From NCBI RefSeq assembly GCF_900091615.1, contig NZ_FMIA01000002.1:2914001-2978000 (forward strand): a DNA stretch of 64,000 nt, read 5' to 3'. The translations under genes were made by a program, and so were the position numbers. The notes under the pieces are model-generated. The model did not search any database, was not told the DNA's origin, and saw only the letters and a program-made list of their open reading frames with translations. This stretch comes from Micromonospora yangpuensis. GTDB taxonomy: Bacteria; Actinomycetota; Actinomycetes; Mycobacteriales; Micromonosporaceae. Positions 58,776-64,000 of the stretch are shown here, in pieces. Numbering within the stretch: the first letter of the stretch is position 1; the number at the start of each line of letters is the position of its first letter.

Positions 58776-61046
58776 TCATGACGGGGGGAGCACGGTGACG
58801 GTCGGACCGGCCGGGCCGGAGAAACGTCGGGGCAGAGTGCCGTCGGAGACGGACCGCAGCACACCGACGAACGCGTCGGCGGCGAGATAACTCGGCTGCT
58901 CCCTCGCGTCGGCCGCCTGGGGATCCGCGCGCAGGTCGGTCCGCACCCGGGCGAGCACCTGCCAGCCCCGCGCCCGGGCCGTCTCGGGACGCGCGAGCGC
59001 GACCGCGTACGCGCCCTCGGCGACCTCCTGCGGGCCGAGCCCGAGCGACTGCGCGTTCAGCTCCACCGGGCCGGCGTTCCACGCCAGCACCAGGGCGAGG
59101 TCGATGTCGCCCCGGCGCAGGTAGCAGCCCGCCGCGTGCAGGGCCGCCAACCCGGAGGACGGACCAGAATCCATCATCATGGTGGGCCCGTGCAGGTCCC
59201 GACGGTTCGCCACCCAGCCGAGCGCCGTGGACGACATCCGCCCGACCAGGCTGTAGGGACCGATCGCCGCGGTACCGGATCGATGTTTCCGCAGGTAGTC
59301 GGCTGCGGCGCGGGCCTGCGCGCCGTCCAGCGACCGGGCCAGCCCGCCGCCCAGGCACCGGAGCGTGGAGTCGACTGCGGACTGGGTGAGACCGTAGTGC
59401 GCGCCGAAGACGCCGGTGCGTTCGCCCAGGCCGTCCCAGAGCAGGCCCCGGTCGGTGTCGGCGGCCCCGAGCCGGTCGACCAGCTCCACCACCAGCAGTT
59501 GGCTCGGGTCCAGCTGGGCGGCCACCTTCGGCGGGATCATCGTCGTGGCGAACGGCGGGATCGGGTAGGGACGCTCCAGGCGCAGCGCCTCGGCGGGTGC
59601 CTCTCCCGTGGACAGCCGCGTGGCGATCGCCTCGTCGTCCGGCCGTCCCGGCAGCAGGGCGCTCCAGCGGACGAGCACCAGCTCGTCACCGAGCGACGGT
59701 GCCGACGACCGTACCGGGTGCTCCCGTGCGTCGGGGGCGGTCAACAGCTGGTATCCGTTGATGCCCCCCAGTCCGCAGGCGAAGACCCCCACGTACGGCG
59801 GCTGCCCGTCCGTCGCCGAGCTGTCCAGCTCCACCGGCGTCGAGGGGACCCGCACCGGCAGCGAGCGGGCGTAGTCGGGCAGCGCCGTGTGGTGGGGCTG
59901 ACGAGGGATCGTCGACCGGTGCAGGCCAAGTGCCGCCTGGACGAGGGAGACCGCTCCGCACGCCATTCCGGTGTGGCCGAGCGTGGGCTTGTTGCCGGTC
60001 ACCCACGGCGTGCCACCGGCGTGCGCCGTGGCGATGGAGCGCAGCTCGGTGGCGTCACCGGCGAGGGTGGCAGTGCCGTGTCCCACCACCCACGCCACCT
60101 GACCGCCGGGCACGTCGTTGACCTCCCGCGCCCGGCTCATCGCCCGAACCTGGCCCTCCTGGCTGGGCGCGAAGATCGCCTTACTCTTGCCGTCGGAGGC
60201 GGCACCGAAGCCGGCGAGCACCGCCAGGATCGTGTCCTGGTCGCGGCGGGCGTCGCTCAGGCGTTTGAGGGTGACGAGTGCGGCGCCCTCCGAGAAGAGG
60301 GTGCCGTCGGCCGCCGAGTCGAAGGCGCGTACCTCGTCGGACGGCGAGAGCGTGCCCATCTCCGAGAAGTAGACCTGCCGGAGCGGTCCGTGTGAGCTCA
60401 CCCCGCCGCAGAAGGCGACGTCCACCGCGCCGTCGAGCAGGTGTCTGACCCCGAGGTCCACCGCGTACAGCGAGGATGGACAGATGTTGTCGACGACCAG
60501 TATGGGGGTGTCCGGCGGCAGGAGGCCGTCGATCGCCCGCCGGGCCTGGGCGTACGGGAGCAGCTCACCATGGGCCACGCCGGCACAGGGGTCGGCCCGC
60601 GCCAGTCGGCGTCTGATCCGTTCGCTGACCCGGGCGTCGTCCGGATCCACCGACAGGTGTCTCGCCGTGCCGGCGGCGAGCAGGTCCGCGGTGAGCGCCA
60701 AATCGATCTCGTAGCTGGTGTCCGTGGACGCGGCTACGAAGAGTCCGGGTCGTGTCGGCTGCCTGGACGTGCCGGCCAGGCACTGCCGTAGGGCGTGCCG
60801 CAGCCAACCAGCCTGCAGGTCTCCGGCCGTCTCCCCGGAGTCCGCACCCACCGCACCGAAGCGGAGGTCGTACGCCTGACCGGTCTCGGCCTCGGCCTCG
60901 GCGGTCAACGCCTCGTGCCCCCGGAACCGGTCCGGTGTCGCCAGCCGGAAGGGGCCGTCCTGGGCTCGTTGCCAGAGCTCCTCGACCGTATCGCAACCGG
61001 GGACCACCACGCCTGCCCCCACCAGGCAGACCTGCTCGGCGGGCAC
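58776..61046 (-). CDS. ketosynthase with degenerate second KS (KS-CLF-like)
   Basis: A 756-aa protein. The first ketosynthase (about 5-435) has Cys189 in NICPSSLYA, His323 in GHGTAT and His358 in KPTLGHTG, so it should condense. The second (about 455-756) is incomplete: the nucleophile position in DSGPSSGLAAL is Pro629, and the distal half with both histidines is missing. An active KS followed by an inactive one is the KS-CLF arrangement of PfaC in PUFA synthases and of type II PKSs, where the second sets chain length. The gene lies 3 nt after the ACP. Confidence 0.87.
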   Translation of the reverse strand: MPAEQVCLVGAGVVVPGCDTVEELWQRAQDGPFRLATPDRFRGHEALTAEAEAETGQAYDLRFGAVGADSGETAGDLQAGWLRHALRQCLAGTSRQPTRPGLFVAASTDTSYEIDLALTADLLAAGTARHLSVDPDDARVSERIRRRLARADPCAGVAHGELLPYAQARRAIDGLLPPDTPILVVDNICPSSLYAVDLGVRHLLDGAVDVAFCGGVSSHGPLRQVYFSEMGTLSPSDEVRAFDSAADGTLFSEGAALVTLKRLSDARRDQDTILAVLAGFGAASDGKSKAIFAPSQEGQVRAMSRAREVNDVPGGQVAWVVGHGTATLAGDATELRSIATAHAGGTPWVTGNKPTLGHTGMACGAVSLVQAALGLHRSTIPRQPHHTALPDYARSLPVRVPSTPVELDSSATDGQPPYVGVFACGLGGINGYQLLTAPDAREHPVRSSAPSLGDELVLVRWSALLPGRPDDEAIATRLSTGEAPAEALRLERPYPIPPFATTMIPPKVAAQLDPSQLLVVELVDRLGAADTDRGLLWDGLGERTGVFGAHYGLTQSAVDSTLRCLGGGLARSLDGAQARAAADYLRKHRSGTAAIGPYSLVGRMSSTALGWVANRRDLHGPTMMMDSGPSSGLAALHAAGCYLRRGDIDLALVLAWNAGPVELNAQSLGLGPQEVAEGAYAVALARPETARARGWQVLARVRTDLRADPQAADAREQPSYLAADAFVGVLRSVSDGTLPRRFSGPAGPTVTVLPPS

Positions 61047-61049
61047 CGC

Positions 61050-61310
61050 TCAGCCCTTTGTTGTGGAGCCGAGGTGCTGCAGCAGGTCGGCCACCGAACG
61101 GACGGTGAGCGTCGCCGGCGACTCGGCCCCTGCGGTGTCCACCGCCCACATCTCACCGGCGCGTGCGAGCACGATCCGGTGCTGGAGGGAGTCCAGACCC
61201 AGCTCCGCTTCCAGGTCCACGTCTGGCGTGACCACGTCTTCGGGAAGTTCCAGCACAGTGGCGTACATCTTCTGGAGGTTCTGCAGGACGGCGTCGTTCT
61301 CGGGCAGCAT
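61050..61310 (-). CDS. acyl carrier protein
   Basis: An 86-aa carrier protein with the phosphopantetheine site ELGLDSLQHRI (Ser41) and the acidic helix 2 profile. It is a single discrete ACP, unlike the 5-9 tandem ACPs of PUFA synthases. It needs a phosphopantetheinyl transferase, not found in the window. A GAGGAG site precedes its ATG, 2 nt after the AT stop. It holds the chain for the adjacent KS, AT and KR-DH proteins. Confidence 0.92.
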   Translation of the reverse strand: MLPENDAVLQNLQKMYATVLELPEDVVTPDVDLEAELGLDSLQHRIVLARAGEMWAVDTAGAESPATLTVRSVADLLQHLGSTTKG

Positions 61311-61312
61311 GG

Positions 61313-62236
61313 CTACTCCTCACGGTACTGCTGGATGGTGGCTTCGGTCGGACGTGTCCGGAACGGCGTGACGACGCGGGCGTCGTTGCCCACGATTTCG
61401 GCGACGAACCGGGACAGGCCGTCCCGGAGGCCGCATTCCACGAACCGGTCCACCCCGGCCTCCCGCAGGTCACGCACGGCCTGTGGGAAGTTCAGCGGAC
61501 GGACCAACTGCGCCCCGACCACCGTGAGCAGATCGTCGTCCGGGGTGATCCGTCGCCCCAGGATCGTCGAGTGCACGGGTGTGCGTGGCACCCCCGGCTG
61601 GATGCCGTGTATCGCTTCCCGGTAGTGCCGCAGGGCGGCAGCGAGCAGGGGATGATGCTGCGGGTACGGGCCGGTGCGCAGCCTCGTCGCCACGATGCCT
61701 CGCAAGTCGGCGGTCCGCAGCAGTCGCTGCACCTGCGCGGCGGGCCCGGAGAGAATCACCTGGGTCGGGCTGTTCGCCGCGGCGACGACGACATCGGCTT
61801 CCTGCTGGGCAAGCTCCTCCGCCGCGTCGGGGGAGAGCATGAACGCCGCGGTCGCCGCGGTCGGTTCCGCGTGGGCCTGGAGAGCGCGAGCCCGCTCACC
61901 CAGCAGGCGTGCCCCGTCCTCGACAGTGAATCCCCCCGCCGCGACCAGGGAGGTGATCTCCCCAAGGCTGTGCCCGACCAGGACGTCGGCCCGGAGTCCG
62001 AGTTCGTCCTGGATGATTCGCCAGCAACAGAGCTGGAGGTGGTAGGTGCGCAGCTCCGTCGACGGGTCCCAGGTGTCCGGAGCCGGATCGGAGAGCACGG
62101 ACGGCCAGCCCTGCGCGACACTGACGGCATCGATTCGTTCGGCGAAGTCCGCCGCTATGCGTCGGCCCGGTGAATAGTGCGCGAAGGGAGTCGAGAAATA
62201 GGATCCGGCACCGGGAAACATAAAGGCGGTAACCAT
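61313..62236 (-). CDS. stand-alone acyltransferase (malonyl-CoA-ACP type)
   Basis: A 307-aa acyltransferase with FMFPGAGSYF at the start, the nucleophile elbow GHSLGE with Ser90, and the catalytic His in GPYPQHHPLL (His194 or His195). It loads the extender unit, presumably malonyl, onto the ACP. It is the first gene of the leftward PKS operon, and the long promoter region upstream carries repeats and a palindrome. Extender specificity motifs are not clear enough to call. Confidence 0.9.
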   Translation of the reverse strand: MVTAFMFPGAGSYFSTPFAHYSPGRRIAADFAERIDAVSVAQGWPSVLSDPAPDTWDPSTELRTYHLQLCCWRIIQDELGLRADVLVGHSLGEITSLVAAGGFTVEDGARLLGERARALQAHAEPTAATAAFMLSPDAAEELAQQEADVVVAAANSPTQVILSGPAAQVQRLLRTADLRGIVATRLRTGPYPQHHPLLAAALRHYREAIHGIQPGVPRTPVHSTILGRRITPDDDLLTVVGAQLVRPLNFPQAVRDLREAGVDRFVECGLRDGLSRFVAEIVGNDARVVTPFRTRPTEATIQQYREE

Positions 62237-62725
62237 GGATCTGCGGCTCCAATCCGACCGGAGTCGCGGCTGCCTGTCTGCCGCACAGGAAATCGGCTGC
62301 GGAGGGTGACAAAAGTGGACTACGGCTTGGCTGTGTCAGGGGCGCGACGTTTGCCCAAGGTATCCCAAGGTTACAGCCTCGGCAAGGTGCTATTTCCACA
62401 GTTCTGTTAGGAACCTAATCAGTCATCGACTCATTGGGCACGGTTCGACACCCGGCGCTTACTGTCAGTCGCCATGGTCGATAGTGGCCGCTTGGGGTGA
62501 GGAGCCGCAATTACTCCCTTGTGGTCGGTCGGTGGCGTCGGGCAGATGTTCTGCTTCGCCGGAATGCTGATCGGCCACGCCGGCGGCCAACCGTGGTCGA
62601 TCCCGCCCGGCACCCCTTGCGGAGCACCCGCCCGCCGGGGCCGGGACGGTTCTGCGGCCCATCAGGGGTCAGCTGCTGGTATGTCGGTGGCCGGGCTCGG
62701 CACCCGGCGCGGTTATCCTGACGGA
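62237..62725. promoter_or_regulatory. divergent promoter region of the PKS operon
   Basis: A 489-nt gap between the AT gene (leftward) and the DHFR-like gene (rightward), less GC-rich than its surroundings around 62330-62430. Three CAAGGT repeats are at 62356-62361, 62366-62371 and 62383-62388; direct repeats of this sort are typical of SARP targets, but the 10- and 17-base spacings are not the usual 11 or 22. A perfect TTAGG-AA-CCTAA palindrome (62407-62418) is a second candidate operator. An open plus-strand frame in 62519-62725 is not convincing. Confidence 0.55.
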
Positions 62726-63274
<549 letters not shown>

Positions 63275-63333
63275 CCGTCGGGTCCGGGCGGTCGGTCGGG
63301 TGGTGGGCCGAGGCTTGCATCGATAGTTGTCGG

Positions 63334-63345
63334 TCAATAGATTGA
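63334..63345. promoter_or_regulatory. TCAAT-AG-ATTGA palindrome upstream of CBM2 gene
   Basis: A perfect 5-2-5 palindrome about 200 nt upstream of the secreted CBM2 protein, in an AT-richer patch (63316-63346). It is a candidate operator for control of a carbohydrate-active enzyme gene. The 269-nt gap holds no gene. Confidence 0.35.
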
Positions 63346-63543
63346 TGGTGGGCGCCGCCGGGGTCCGGGTGACCGGGCCGTCGGCGGCTGGCAGGTCACC
63401 CCGGGCCGGGGCACGTCGGTGACACGTACCGACCAGTCGTTGTGGCGCACCGCCGCGCCGCACCCCGGGCGGGTCGTCGCGCCGCTTCGGCCAGGACGCG
63501 CGCCGCCGCAGCCCCACCCGACCGATCGCAGAAGGACCCTCCC

Positions 63544-64000
63544 ATGACGATGCTTCGTGCTCGCCCCACCCCGCTGCTGGCGGTGGTTGTCGCCCTGACC
63601 GCCACCGTGTCCGCCACCGGCGCGGCCCTGCTCACCAGTCCCGCCGCGGCCGCGGCGGGCTGCCGGGTCGACTACACGCCCAACCAGTGGCCCGGCGGGT
63701 TCACCGCCGCCGTCCGGGTGTCTCCCGGCACCACCGCCGTGTCCAGTTGGACCGTCACCTGGACCTACGCCGGGGACGAGCGCGTCACGAACGGCTGGAA
63801 CGCCACCGTCAGCCAGACCGGTGCCACGGTGACCGCCCGCAGCCTGTCCTACAACGGCAGCATTCCGGCTGGCGGCTCCACCGAGTTCGGCGTGCAGGGC
63901 ACCTTCGGTGCCAGCGGCGGCGCGCCGACCGGGTTCAGCGTGAACGGCGTGGCGTGCGACGGCACCGGCCCCACCCCGACCACCCCACCACCGGTCACGA
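63544..64000 (+). CDS. secreted CBM2-containing protein, N-terminal part (cut by window edge)
   Basis: The visible 152 residues begin with a signal peptide (basic MTMLRARP, hydrophobic core, Ala-rich cleavage region near residue 38). A family 2 carbohydrate-binding module follows: CRVDYTPNQWPGGFTAAVRV, the aromatic SSWTVTWTYAG, GWNATVSQTGATVTA and a closing Cys in VNGVACDG that pairs with the first. A Pro/Thr linker starts at about residue 142 (PTPTTPPP). A catalytic domain, probably a glycoside hydrolase or LPMO, would lie beyond 64000. CBM2 binds cellulose or chitin. Confidence 0.85.
   Translation, partial: MTMLRARPTPLLAVVVALTATVSATGAALLTSPAAAAAGCRVDYTPNQWPGGFTAAVRVSPGTTAVSSWTVTWTYAGDERVTNGWNATVSQTGATVTARSLSYNGSIPAGGSTEFGVQGTFGASGGAPTGFSVNGVACDGTGPTPTTPPPVT

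Overview
The window is very GC-rich actinomycete chromosome, probably from Micromonosporaceae. The basis is composition, frequent GTG starts, ATGA/GTGA stop-start overlaps, an AfsR-type SARP regulator, a GPP34 gene, an InhA-type enoyl reductase and a CBM2 secreted protein. That placement is inference; no rRNA or other marker gene is present. I saw no tRNA, rRNA, CRISPR array or insertion sequence.

Left edge (1-6 kb): end of a type II thioesterase, a hotdog thioesterase, an MFS transporter, a SnoaL-like protein, an InhA-like enoyl reductase coupled to a MaoC hydratase, and an XRE regulator with a small membrane protein. The regulator and the membrane-protein gene both sit beside a TACCTC-n-GAGGTA operator-like palindrome.

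6.2-16.6 kb looks like an unusual small-molecule pathway: a methyltransferase, a PduX-like (L-threonine kinase family) GHMP kinase, a CBS/cysteine-synthase-fold PLP enzyme, an ATP-grasp ligase, a dipeptide epimerase, a second methyltransferase, an MFS exporter and a FecB/FecCD/FecE-type importer. The simplest reading is a phosphorylated hydroxy-amino acid, beta-replacement, peptide-bond formation, epimerisation, methylation, export and re-uptake, as for a small metallophore or an amino-acid antimetabolite.

16.7-39 kb is mostly ordinary accessory chromosome: SDRs, a Crp-type regulator, an ECF sigma/anti-sigma/ABC locus, ABC exporters, a two-component system, and MarR, TetR and MmyB-type regulators with their targets. 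Several of these show clean operator palindromes. A DUF418 gene, a histidine phosphatase gene and a membrane-protein gene are broken by frameshifts.

39-47 kb holds a leftward operon of glycosyltransferase, Rieske oxygenase alpha and beta, carboxymuconolactone decarboxylase-like protein and a Cys-containing protein. It is flanked by a flavoprotein gene and a large SARP-ATPase activator.

47.5-51.8 kb carries a small secreted protein and a convergent 1229-aa secreted protein. The large one joins a beta-helix-like region, a CdtB-type DNase (cytolethal distending toxin catalytic subunit) and two ricin-type lectin-like regions in one chain. The two genes share a 16-bp upstream element and are separated by a perfect 21-bp hairpin.

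52-62.2 kb is a compact polyketide/polyunsaturated-fatty-acid-like locus: CoaD paralogue, ThuA-like protein, Gfo/Idh/MocA oxidoreductase and type II thioesterase rightward; stand-alone AT, single ACP, KS plus a degenerate second KS, KR-DH and a P450 leftward. It resembles a PUFA synthase cut into discrete proteins and probably makes a polyene-type acyl chain. The right edge has a DHFR-like reductase and the start of a CBM2 secreted protein.
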